This document shows positions 44,392-52,683 of a stretch of DNA of 64,000 bases, in pieces; within the stretch, counting starts at the first letter, position 1; each line of letters begins with the position of its first letter. A model generated the notes under the pieces. It searched no databases and had not been told where the DNA came from. It saw only the letters and a program-made list of their open reading frames with translations. The stretch comes from Haliea sp040221975 (GTDB lineage: Bacteria > Pseudomonadota > Gammaproteobacteria > Pseudomonadales > Halieaceae): positions 85,692-149,691 of the forward strand of contig JAVJWR010000027.1 of the NCBI GenBank assembly GCA_040221975.1, written 5' to 3'. The position numbers were made by a program, and so were the translations under genes.

Positions 44392-45429
44392 GTGCGGGTG
44401 CTGGTTACCGGGCACCGGGGCTATTTAGGCACCGCCCTTGTCCCCCGCTTGCTGGCGGCGGGCCATGAGGTCAACGGGCTGGACGTGGACTGGTACCGGG
44501 CTTGCGATTTCGGCGCACAACCCGTGTCCATAGCGGCTATCAACAGGGACATTCGCGACGTTCACTGGCACGACCTGAAGGGATACGAGGCGCTTGTGCA
44601 TCTGGCAGGTCTGTGCAATGACCCGCTGGGAGAGCTGGATCCAGCGCTGACCATGTCGATCAATGCCGATGCGACCGTGGAGCTCGCTCACAAGGCACGT
44701 CGTGCTGGCGTGGAGCGGTTCGTGTTTTCGTCTTCCTGCAGCAATTACGGTGCCGCTGGCGATACTGTGGTGACCGAGACCTCGCCGTTCAATCCGGTGA
44801 CTGCCTACGGTCGTTCCAAGGTTGTTGCGGAGCAGGGGCTTGAGCGATTGGCCGGCGATACCTTCACGCCGGTCTATCTTCGCAATGCCACTGTTTACGG
44901 CTACTCGCCGCGTATCCGCTTCGACCTGGTGGTGAACAATCTGGTGGCCTGGGCAGCGACAACGGGCAAAGTGTTGCTGAAGAGCCGCGGTCTGGCCTGG
45001 CGACCGCTGGTCCATATAGAGGACGTTGCATCGGCCTTTGTGGCGGTCTTGGGAGCGCCTCGGGATTCAGTACACAACGAAGCTTTCAACATTGGCGTGA
45101 CCGCAGACAACTACCGGGTAGCCGAGCTGGCGCAGCGGGTTGTCTCCCGCATTCCCGGCTCGGAGCTGGCCATGGTGGAGGGGGCGCAGGCAGATACACG
45201 CAGTTATCGGGTCAACTGCGACAAGGCATTGGCCCTGTTGGATGGTTGGCAGCCTCGACACTGCCTGGACGATGGTATTGGTGACCTGTACCGGCGCTTT
45301 CTTGCTCACGAGCTTGGGCGTGAAGACTTCGAGGGGCAGCGCTATCAGAGGCTCGCCCATTTGCGGTCCTTGCTTGCCGATGGCAGCCTCGGGCCCGATC
45401 TGCGCCGGCCCCCTGGATTACGTCCGTGA
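44392..45429 (+). CDS. NAD-dependent epimerase/dehydratase (extended SDR)
   Basis: A 345-residue SDR. The Rossmann motif is RVLVTGHRGYLGTALVPRL, the catalytic Ser/Tyr/Lys are in FVFSSSCSNYGAAGDT and TAYGRSKVVAEQGLERLA, and NATVYGYSPRIRFDLVVNNL is typical of nucleotide-sugar epimerases. It would convert the activated sugar made by the previous enzyme. The GTG start at 44392 has GGTGG upstream. The downstream methyltransferase GTG overlaps its stop. Confidence 0.88.
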   Translation: MRVLVTGHRGYLGTALVPRLLAAGHEVNGLDVDWYRACDFGAQPVSIAAINRDIRDVHWHDLKGYEALVHLAGLCNDPLGELDPALTMSINADATVELAHKARRAGVERFVFSSSCSNYGAAGDTVVTETSPFNPVTAYGRSKVVAEQGLERLAGDTFTPVYLRNATVYGYSPRIRFDLVVNNLVAWAATTGKVLLKSRGLAWRPLVHIEDVASAFVAVLGAPRDSVHNEAFNIGVTADNYRVAELAQRVVSRIPGSELAMVEGAQADTRSYRVNCDKALALLDGWQPRHCLDDGIGDLYRRFLAHELGREDFEGQRYQRLAHLRSLLADGSLGPDLRRPPGLRP

Positions 45430-46712
45430 CTGCCAGGGCGCTGGCGTTACCTGGCAGGCAGCAGGAATTGAAGGCGCAGGCAAGCAGGTGTCGCGCCTGT
45501 GGTGCGGTTGGCCTGCAGGGGCTGCTGGACTACGGGCTGATGCCGGCCTCCGACGGTTTTCTCTCCGCCGGTGACCTCGCCCTTCCCGAGCCCTGCTATC
45601 CTTTGGAACTTGCCTTGTGCCCAGGCTGCGGACTGGTGCAGATTCTGGAAACGGTCGCGCCCGAGACGTTGTTCGGGGCGGGGTATCTGTACTGTTCGTC
45701 GGTATCCGCCAGCTGGCTGGTGCAGGCACGGGCCAACGCCGAAGCGCTGATAGACCGCTGCCAGCTTGGCCCTCAAAGCAGTGTGGTAGAAATTGCCAGC
45801 AATGACGGGTACCTGTTGCAATTTTTCGAGGCCGCCGGCGTACCGGTGCTGGGTATAGACCCCGCGCCAATCCCGGTGGCTGCGGCGCAGCGCAAGGGTA
45901 TTCCGACCCTGCAGCGGTTTTTTGGCAGTGCCCTGGCTCGAGAGCTTGTCGCCGGGGGCCTGCGGGCGGATGTGTTGATTGCCAACAACGTGCTCGCCCA
46001 TATTGCCGATATCCACGACGTGCTGTGCGGCGCCCGCGAGTTGCTGGCGCCGGCAGGTATTTTGGTAATAGAGGTCCCGTACCTGCCTGATCTGGTGGCG
46101 GGCTGCGCTTTCGATACGGTGTACCACGAACATCTCTGCTACTTTTCGCTGCACTCCCTGCAGGCACTGCTGTCCGCCCATGGCCTGCATGTGAATGATC
46201 TTGAGTTCCTGCCCAGCCACGGGGGGTCGCTGCGCCTGTATGTCAGTCCGGAGACCGGCTTTACTGCTACGGTCACCAGTTGCCTCGACAGGGAAAGGGA
46301 AGCCGGTGTGCAGCGTGTGGACTACTATCGCGCTTTTGCCCGGCAGGCACTGCGCAGGGTCGCGGAGCTTGGCGCCTTGCTCAATGACATTGCCTCCAGC
46401 GGCAAGACTATCGCCGCCTACGGTGCCGCTGCCAAGGGCACTATACTGCTAAATGCGCTTGGCCCTGCGGCTGCTCACATAGCTTTTGTTGTGGACCGCA
46501 ATCCCGCCAAACAGGGTCGCTGGGTGCCGGGGGTGCGCCTGCCGGTGCTCGGTGTAGAAACGATAGCCCGGCAGCAGCCGGACTACCTGCTCTTGCTGCC
46601 CTGGAATATTGCGCCTGAGATCGAGCAGCAACAAACGGCTTACCTGGAGCGGGGCGGGCGGATTATCGTGCCCCTGCCGGACCTCAGGATTATTGACGGT
46701 GTGTCGATATGA
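45426..46712 (+). CDS. SAM-dependent sugar C-methyltransferase (NovU/TylC3 type)
   Basis: A 428-residue protein with an N-terminal Zn-binding domain (CRACG and CPGCG), a central class I methyltransferase (VVEIASNDGYLLQFFEAAGV, then VLGIDPAPIPVAAAQRKGIP) and a C-terminal Rossmann-like domain (IAAYGAAAKGTILLNALGPA). This domain order is that of C-methyltransferases acting on nucleotide-linked keto-deoxysugars. YHEHLCYFSLHSLQALLSAH contains the active-site region. A GTG start (GTGA overlap) begins it, and the next methyltransferase overlaps its stop. Confidence 0.88.
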   Translation: MTARALALPGRQQELKAQASRCRACGAVGLQGLLDYGLMPASDGFLSAGDLALPEPCYPLELALCPGCGLVQILETVAPETLFGAGYLYCSSVSASWLVQARANAEALIDRCQLGPQSSVVEIASNDGYLLQFFEAAGVPVLGIDPAPIPVAAAQRKGIPTLQRFFGSALARELVAGGLRADVLIANNVLAHIADIHDVLCGARELLAPAGILVIEVPYLPDLVAGCAFDTVYHEHLCYFSLHSLQALLSAHGLHVNDLEFLPSHGGSLRLYVSPETGFTATVTSCLDREREAGVQRVDYYRAFARQALRRVAELGALLNDIASSGKTIAAYGAAAKGTILLNALGPAAAHIAFVVDRNPAKQGRWVPGVRLPVLGVETIARQQPDYLLLLPWNIAPEIEQQQTAYLERGGRIIVPLPDLRIIDGVSI

Positions 46713-47893
46713 TGTCGCGAGAGTGCCCGCTCTGCCAAACCGCTGCTCGCGCAGTGTTCTATGCCTGCAGCGCTGAGCCTGTTCACAGCACACTGTTGAT
46801 GCCGTCCCGGGAAGAGGCGCTGTGTTTTCCCCGCGCGCCCATTTCTCTGGCGCTCTGTGACCATTGCGGGTTTATCTGGAACCAGGATTTCCAGCCCGGT
46901 CGTCACCGCTACTCGGTGGATTGTGAGGAGAGCCAGGGGCATTCCCCGCTGTTTACCGCGTGGCTGGAGGACCTTGTCGCGCGACTGGTGAGCCGCTACG
47001 CGCTGCGCGATAAAACAGTGCTCGAGATTGGCTGCGGCAAAGGCGAATTCCTGGTGGCGCTGTGCGCCGCGGGTGGCAACCGTGGTACAGGTTACGACCC
47101 CGCCTATGTCACCGACAGAGTTCCCCTCGCCGATACCACAGCGCTTTCTTTCAAACCAGAATTCTGGCAAGAGAGTTGTGGTCTGCACGACGCCGAGGTA
47201 ATTGTCTGCCGCCACACACTGGAGCATATCCCGGATGTCGGCGCGTTTATCAGATCAATACGTCGGGCGATTGGCGAGCAAAGGGAGACGCTTCTGTTTT
47301 TTGAGGTCCCGGACATGCTGCGGGTTCTGGAGGAGGGGGCTTTCCAGGACATTTACTACGAGCACTGCTCCTATTTCTCGGCGGATTCGCTGGCGTACCT
47401 CTTCCGTCGGGAAGGATTCGAGGTATTGGATCTTGAGCTGGATTTTCACGGCCAGTACCTCTGTCTGGTGGCAAAGCCTGTGCCGGTGCCGAAGGTGGAG
47501 CCTGTGCCTGTCGGCACCAGCGAGATAGCCGGATCTGTAAGCCGCTTTACCGAACAGGTCGCGGACCTGACTGGACTGTGGCGGCAGCGATTGCAGGCGT
47601 ATTCTGCTGAGGGCAAGTCCGTGGTTCTTTGGGGCGGCGGTTCCAAGGCGGCGGCGTTCCTGAATCGTCTGGATTCCGCGGGGGCCGTGCAATGGGTCAT
47701 TGATATCAACCCTCATAAACACCACGCGTTCATTCCTGGTGCAGGGCAGGAGGTGTTTGGTCCGGAGAGTCTTCTGTCGCAGCCTGCTGATGTGATTATC
47801 ATCATGAACGCAGTCTACCGTCCGGAGATCCAGGAGTGGTTGAACTCCAGGGGGTTGTCTCCCGAATTGCTGGCGCTGGGCGAACAGCCCTGA
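46709..47893 (+). CDS. Second SAM-dependent methyltransferase, related to the previous gene
   Basis: A 394-residue methyltransferase of the same three-part design. Zn-type cysteines (CPLCQ, CDHCG) open it, then VLEIGCGKGEFLVALCAAGG. YYEHCSYFSADSLAYLFRRE parallels the active-site block of the upstream enzyme, and VVLWGGGSKAAAFLNRL opens the C-terminal domain. It may act on a different position of the same sugar or on a second sugar. ATG 46709 overlaps the previous stop. It is the last gene of the cluster; decayed DNA follows. Confidence 0.87.
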   Translation: MMSRECPLCQTAARAVFYACSAEPVHSTLLMPSREEALCFPRAPISLALCDHCGFIWNQDFQPGRHRYSVDCEESQGHSPLFTAWLEDLVARLVSRYALRDKTVLEIGCGKGEFLVALCAAGGNRGTGYDPAYVTDRVPLADTTALSFKPEFWQESCGLHDAEVIVCRHTLEHIPDVGAFIRSIRRAIGEQRETLLFFEVPDMLRVLEEGAFQDIYYEHCSYFSADSLAYLFRREGFEVLDLELDFHGQYLCLVAKPVPVPKVEPVPVGTSEIAGSVSRFTEQVADLTGLWRQRLQAYSAEGKSVVLWGGGSKAAAFLNRLDSAGAVQWVIDINPHKHHAFIPGAGQEVFGPESLLSQPADVIIIMNAVYRPEIQEWLNSRGLSPELLALGEQP

Positions 47894-47908
47894 GGCACTT
47901 CTGGCACC

Positions 47909-48572
47909 TCTGGCCGAGCGCCTCCCCCTGACCTCGGCGGTACCGGTGCGGGCTGGCCTGGCCCTGGCCAACCGCGAGATGGGCGAGCGTCCGGCGGCGT
48001 ATGCGGACTGATCGACGAGGCTGACGCTGCTGCGCGCGAGGTGCCGGTGATCGCCTCCCACGGTTTCACCGCGGAAGCAGTCAGTGAGAACCTGATGGCT
48101 GGCCATTACATGGCCCGCCGTGCCTCGCTGCAGTGCGGTACCCATCTGCCGCCGGGTGTGAAGGAGCATGTCGGCACCGGCCTCGGCCAGCGCCTGTCGG
48201 ACAGGCCAGCCCGGCCTGCTGCGGTCCACCCACGAAGTGCCCCTGGGGGGGCGGGCCCTGACTACTGACGGGTTGGAGTTTGTCTTCCTGGATGCTTCCC
48301 ACACGGAGGCGCCCACAGAGCTGATGTTCTACCTGCCGGCGCTGAAGGCACTGTGTAGCGGAAGCAAGCACTCGCACCTTCCGAAGCGTGCTTACGCCGA
48401 GAGGTGCCAAGGTCCGGGATACCCTGCGCTGGAGTCAGGTGCTGGACGACGTGCTGGTGCGCTTCGGCGGCGCGGTGGAAGGACTGCGCAAAGGCATTGC
48501 CGCCTTTGAGACCGGCGACTACCGCTGGGTCGCCATCGTGTTCAACCACCTGGTATTCGCGGGCTGGAGGAC
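47909..48572 (+). pseudogene. Degenerate partial copy of the downstream alkylsulfatase gene
   Basis: This stretch is clearly related to the intact gene at 49026-51002 and in the same orientation. For example, GGTTTCACCGCGGAAGCAGT here matches GGTTTCACCGCGGAGGCGGT in the intact gene. It lacks the signal peptide, two large internal parts (between the LPLAD-like start and the PLTSA region, and between the FGG segment and the EEGLRKGI region) and the HSHGDH zinc motif, with further small indels. It cannot make a working enzyme. It looks like a decayed duplicate or recombination scar. Confidence 0.88.
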
Positions 48573-48591
48573 AAGGCCCGAAGTCCCTGCC

Positions 48592-48932
48592 GGCACCCGA
48601 ACAAGACGCCATTCCAGGTGGAGAAGGCTAGTCTCAAAATCAAACGTGAGCATAACACCTGGGGCGCCCCAAGATACGGGACAAGTTGATCAAAGAGTTT
48701 CCGGTGATCCAGCCACAGGCCCCAGCACCATTCACGCCATCCTTGATCGGCACGGCCTGGTCAAGCGCCGCAAGTGCAGACACTACAAAGCCAAAGGTAC
48801 AGCCCTCGGCCAAGCCCTGAGCCCAAATGCCTTGCGGTGCGCCGATTACAAGGTGCAGTTCCTGCTGGGCAATAAGCAGTACTGCTACCCCCCACGATCA
48901 CTGACCAGTGCTCGCGTTATTTGCTGGGTAGT
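48592..48932 (+). pseudogene. IS481-type transposase remnant
   Basis: Across frames this reads PNKTPFQVEKASLKIKREHN, TWGAP-KIRDKLIKEF, STIHAILDRHGLVKRRKC, KAKGTALGQALSPNALRCAD and YPTITDQCSRYLLG. These are collinear with the N-terminal HTH and first DDE aspartate region of IS481-family transposases. Single-base changes break the frame near 48665 and in the C-run near 48890. The rest of the catalytic domain and the terminal repeats are absent. It abuts the decayed sulfatase copy, suggesting the element was involved in the rearrangement. Confidence 0.82.
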
Positions 48933-49025
48933 GTCCCGTCATATAACCGCCATTTGCTTCTCCAGGTCGACTTTCGATCAAGTTGTGCTAGTGTTCGGCA
49001 GGCCATAACAACAAGGAGCGCTGCC

Positions 49026-51002
49026 GTGTCTCGTCTTGCCTCTGCCTGTCTACACTTTTGCCTGATCCTTGGGCTCACCGCCGCCACCGCGATAGCCGAA
49101 CCGTTAGCCAAACCACCTGTCGGCGTCGCCACCGCCGCCACCCAGGCCGCCAACGCCGCCGTGGCCGAGCGCCTGCCGCTGGCCGATCCACAGGATTTCG
49201 AGGATGCCAGCCGCGGCCTGGTGGCGCAGCTGGATGATCCGCGGATCCTCAACCCCGATGGCAGCACCGCCTGGGATACGGCGCGCTTCGAATTTCTCGA
49301 TGCGCCCGCCCCGGCCACGGTCAATCCCTCGCTCTGGCGCCAGAGCCAGCTCAACAGCCTGCACGGCCTGTTCGAAGTGGTGCCCGGCAGCATCTGGCAG
49401 TTCCGTGGCTACGATCTCGCGGTGATGACCCTGATCGCCGGCGACAGCGGCTGGATCGTGGTGGACCCGCTGACTTCCGCGGCCCCGGTCCGGGCCGGCC
49501 TGGCCCTGGCCAACCGCGAGCTGGGCGAGCGCCCGGTGACGGGCATTATCTACACGCATTCCCACGGCGACCACTTCGGCGGCGTGCGCGGCCTGCTTGA
49601 CGAAGCTGAAGTCGCCGCACGTGAGGTGCAGGTGATTGCCCCCCACGGTTTCACCGCGGAGGCGGTCAGCGAGAACCTGATGGCCGGCAACTATATGAGC
49701 CGCCGCGCCGCGCTGCAGTTCGGTACCCATCTGCCAGCGGGTGCCACCGGTCATGTCGGCACCGGCCTTGGCCAGCGCCTGTCGACGGGCCAGATCGGCC
49801 TGCTGCGGCCCACCCATGAGGTGCCGCTGGGCGGCGAGACCCTGACCATCGACGGGGTGGAGTTCGTCTTCGTGGATGCCTCCCATACGGAAGCCCCCGC
49901 CGAACTGATGTTCTACCTGCCGGCCCTGAAAGCACTGTGCACGGCGGAAGTGGCCACGCGCACCTTCCACAATGTACTTACGCCCCGCGGCGCCAAGGTT
50001 CGGGATACCCTGCGCTGGAGCCAGGTCCTGGACGAAGTGCTGGTCCGCTTCGGCGGCGAGGCCGAGGTCATGTTTGCCTCCCACCACTGGCCGACCTGGG
50101 GCCGGGAGCGCCTGCAGCAGGCGCTGCAGAACCAGCGCGATCTGTACCGCTACGTGCACGACCAGACCATCCGCCTGGCGAACCATGGCGGTACCCAGCA
50201 CGAGATCGCCGAGCAGCTGGCGGAGCCCCATTTTTCCGCCACTGACTTGGGCACCCGCGGCTACTACGGCACCCTGAACCACAACTCCAAGGCCGTGTAC
50301 CAGAACTACTTCGGCTGGTGGGACGGCGTTCCGGCCAACTACCATCCACACCCGCCGGAAGCGGCCGCCACCCGCTACGTCGAACTGATGGGTGGCGCTG
50401 AAGAGGGGCTGCGCAAGGGCATCGCTGCCTTCGAGGACGGCGATTTTCGCTGGGCGGCCACCGTGTTCAACCACCTCGTGTTCGCGGATGCGGGCAACCG
50501 CCCGGCGCAGGAGTGGCTGGCGGCGGCCTACGAGCAGATGGGCTTCCAGGCCGAGTCCGGCGCCTGGCGCAATTACTACCTGACCGCAGCCATGGAGCTG
50601 CGCGACGGCCTGCCGGAGACGCCCCTGAGCTTCGATGATCCGGATTTCCTTCAGGGGGTGCCGACGAATGCGCTGCTGGATGCGCTGGTGGCCCGCTACA
50701 ATCCCGCCAGGCTGGAGCGCGATGCCTTCGTCGTCCAGTTCGTGTTCCCGGACCGGCAGGAGCAGTTCCATGTCGAAGTGAATCCCGCCGTCGCTTTCCC
50801 GCGCAGCGGCGCGGTGAGCGCAGTGACCGCGCAGCTGACCCTGGATCGCAGCGACTTTGACCGCCTGTTGCTGCAGCGTGTTGAGCTGTCGGAGTTGCTG
50901 CAGGCTGGCAAGGCGGAACTCGTCGGTGACGGCACTGCCGTTGGTGCCTTCTTCGCTGCCCTGGACCAGTTCGAGTACTGGTTCAACGTGGTTACGCCCT
51001 GA
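49026..51002 (+). CDS. Alkylsulfatase, SdsA1/YjcS-type metallo-beta-lactamase fold
   Basis: A 658-residue periplasmic enzyme that hydrolyses primary alkyl sulfates such as SDS. The GTG start at 49026 has AGGAG upstream and yields a signal peptide ending ATAIA. The zinc motif is YTHSHGDHFGG (His178, His180, Asp182, His183), with FVDASHTEAPAELMFYLPAL supplying a further ligand. The dimerisation part (NHNSKAVYQNYFGWWDG) and the C-terminal SCP2-like domain (NPARLERDAFVVQFVFPDRQ) are present. The length equals SdsA1. It has a decayed partial copy just upstream. Confidence 0.93.
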   Translation: MSRLASACLHFCLILGLTAATAIAEPLAKPPVGVATAATQAANAAVAERLPLADPQDFEDASRGLVAQLDDPRILNPDGSTAWDTARFEFLDAPAPATVNPSLWRQSQLNSLHGLFEVVPGSIWQFRGYDLAVMTLIAGDSGWIVVDPLTSAAPVRAGLALANRELGERPVTGIIYTHSHGDHFGGVRGLLDEAEVAAREVQVIAPHGFTAEAVSENLMAGNYMSRRAALQFGTHLPAGATGHVGTGLGQRLSTGQIGLLRPTHEVPLGGETLTIDGVEFVFVDASHTEAPAELMFYLPALKALCTAEVATRTFHNVLTPRGAKVRDTLRWSQVLDEVLVRFGGEAEVMFASHHWPTWGRERLQQALQNQRDLYRYVHDQTIRLANHGGTQHEIAEQLAEPHFSATDLGTRGYYGTLNHNSKAVYQNYFGWWDGVPANYHPHPPEAAATRYVELMGGAEEGLRKGIAAFEDGDFRWAATVFNHLVFADAGNRPAQEWLAAAYEQMGFQAESGAWRNYYLTAAMELRDGLPETPLSFDDPDFLQGVPTNALLDALVARYNPARLERDAFVVQFVFPDRQEQFHVEVNPAVAFPRSGAVSAVTAQLTLDRSDFDRLLLQRVELSELLQAGKAELVGDGTAVGAFFAALDQFEYWFNVVTP

Positions 51003-51016
51003 GCGGTAGACCCGTC

Positions 51017-51391
51017 GTGGAGGCATATCCGCTCATCAGGCTGGTTCACATGCTGGCGGCCTATTTGACCGGGCTGCTGTTTGTGCTGAGGCTGTTGCTG
51101 GACCTGGCAGGGCAGCCTGGCTGGCGGCAGACTCCCCTGCGCTGGTTGCCGCATGTAAACGACACGGTGCTGCTGGCAATGGCGCTGTCGCTGCTCGTCC
51201 TCGGTGGCTGGCAGATCACCGCACACAGCTGGCTGGCCCTGAAGCTGTTGCTGTTGCTGGGTTATATTGCGGCGGGTATGGTGGCAATGAGGCCGCGCTT
51301 CGACCTGCCGGCGCGGGCACTGGCCGCGGGGCTGGCTCTGGCACAGTTGACCGGCATCTACTATCTGGCTGTATCCCGCCCTGCATTCTGA
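51017..51391 (+). CDS. SirB-family membrane protein
   Basis: A 124-residue protein with four predicted TM helices (LIRLVHMLAAYLTGLLFVLR, TVLLAMALSLLVLGGWQITA, LALKLLLLLGYIAAGMVAMR, ALAAGLALAQLTGIYYLAVS). The KHxH-like opening and the LKLxLLLxYIxxG pattern match the SirB/CopD-like family, whose biochemical role is unclear. The start is a GTG at 51017, 14 bases after the alkylsulfatase stop. It probably belongs with the NnrS gene that follows. Confidence 0.78.
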   Translation: MEAYPLIRLVHMLAAYLTGLLFVLRLLLDLAGQPGWRQTPLRWLPHVNDTVLLAMALSLLVLGGWQITAHSWLALKLLLLLGYIAAGMVAMRPRFDLPARALAAGLALAQLTGIYYLAVSRPAF

Positions 51392-51438
51392 CAAGCATCG
51401 GCGAGGTGGCGGCCCGGGGCACGCGAGGAGGGCACTGC

Positions 51439-52641
51439 ATGCAAGGTGGCAAGATCACTGACGAGGCGGCCCTGGCGCCGCTGCTGCGGCAGGCCTTCCG
51501 GCCCCTGTTTTTGCTGGGGGGCCTTTTCAGCGCTGGCGCGATGCTGTTGTGGGGGCTGGCTCTCGCAGGCTGGATCAGCCTGGATCCCTACCAGAATGTG
51601 TTGTTCTGGCATCAGCACGAGATGATTTTCGGTTTCGTGGCGGCGATCATTGTCGGCTTCCTGCTGACAGCGGTGCAGAACTGGGCCGGTATCCGCGCCA
51701 CCCACGGCGGCGAGTTGCTGGTGCTGGTACTGGTCTGGCTGGGGGGCCGCGGCCTGATGCTGCTCGGCGCCGGCCTGCCCCCTGCGCTGGTAGCGGCAGT
51801 GGATCTGGCCTTCCTGCCGCTGGCGGCCTGGTACTTCGGCAGCATCGTGCTGGCGGCGGGCAACACTCGCAACCTGTTCTTCATACCGCTCTTGCTGCTG
51901 TTGATGGTCTGCAACGGGCTCATGCACGCCGGTGCCATCCTCAACCGCTTTGAACTGGTCCAGTACGGCAGCCTCAACGCCATCTGGCTGGTGACCCTGG
52001 TGATGGCGATCGTCTCCGGGCGGGTGCTGCCGATGTTTACCGCCAATGGCACCGGAACAACAAAGATGGAGCCGCTCATCTGGCTGGACCGGGCCGCTCT
52101 GGGTTGCCTGTGGCTGATCTTTGCCCTGCATTTCCTGGCGCTGACGCCGCGGTTGCCACCCACGCTGCTGGCGCTGCTGTTTGCACTTGCTGCCTTGCTG
52201 CACCTGTTGCGCATCCTCAGGCTCCGCTTCTGGATAACCTTGCGCGTGCCCCTGCTGTGGTCCCTGCACGCAGCGGCACTGTTCATTCCCTTCGGCTTGG
52301 CGCTATTCGCGGCGCGTTACGCGGGATTGCCGGTGACTCACAGTACCGCCGTTCATGCCCTGACCGCCGGGGCCATGGGGAGCATGATCCTGTCTATGAT
52401 GGCGCGGGTGTCCCTCGGGCATACGGGGCGGCCCCTGCAGCCGCACCCGCTGATGACGCTGGCCTTCGCGCTGGTGATCGGCGCGGCGGTGCTGCGGTTG
52501 GCGGCGCCGTCCCTGCTGTCGGGGTCACTGACGACCTGGTATCTGCTGGCCATCGGGGCCTGGGTTCTCGCCTACCTGGCCTACAGCCTGCTGTACCTGC
52601 CGCTGCTGACCCGACCGCGGCCGGATGGCCGGCCGGGCTGA
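51439..52641 (+). CDS. nnrS: NnrS family heme/copper membrane protein
   Basis: A 400-residue polytopic protein with about twelve TM helices. Family marks are LLRQAFRPLFLLGGLFSAGA, FWHQHEMIFGFVAAIIVGFL, GRVLPMFTANGTG, HALTAGAMGSMILSMMARVS and LGHTGRPLQ. NnrS proteins bind heme and copper and protect against nitrosative stress, often near nitric-oxide-responsive genes, none of which is seen here. GAGGAGG precedes the ATG at 51439. Confidence 0.93.
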   Translation: MQGGKITDEAALAPLLRQAFRPLFLLGGLFSAGAMLLWGLALAGWISLDPYQNVLFWHQHEMIFGFVAAIIVGFLLTAVQNWAGIRATHGGELLVLVLVWLGGRGLMLLGAGLPPALVAAVDLAFLPLAAWYFGSIVLAAGNTRNLFFIPLLLLLMVCNGLMHAGAILNRFELVQYGSLNAIWLVTLVMAIVSGRVLPMFTANGTGTTKMEPLIWLDRAALGCLWLIFALHFLALTPRLPPTLLALLFALAALLHLLRILRLRFWITLRVPLLWSLHAAALFIPFGLALFAARYAGLPVTHSTAVHALTAGAMGSMILSMMARVSLGHTGRPLQPHPLMTLAFALVIGAAVLRLAAPSLLSGSLTTWYLLAIGAWVLAYLAYSLLYLPLLTRPRPDGRPG

Positions 52642-52683
52642 GAAGTCCGGCGCCAGGGAGTCCTGTAGACTGACAAGCAACAT

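Noticed and set aside
49104..51026. A 640-codon open frame on the minus strand across the alkylsulfatase
   Set aside because: It mirrors the sulfatase codons, lacks a ribosome site and recognisable motifs, and the sense gene carries the full metallo-beta-lactamase signature.
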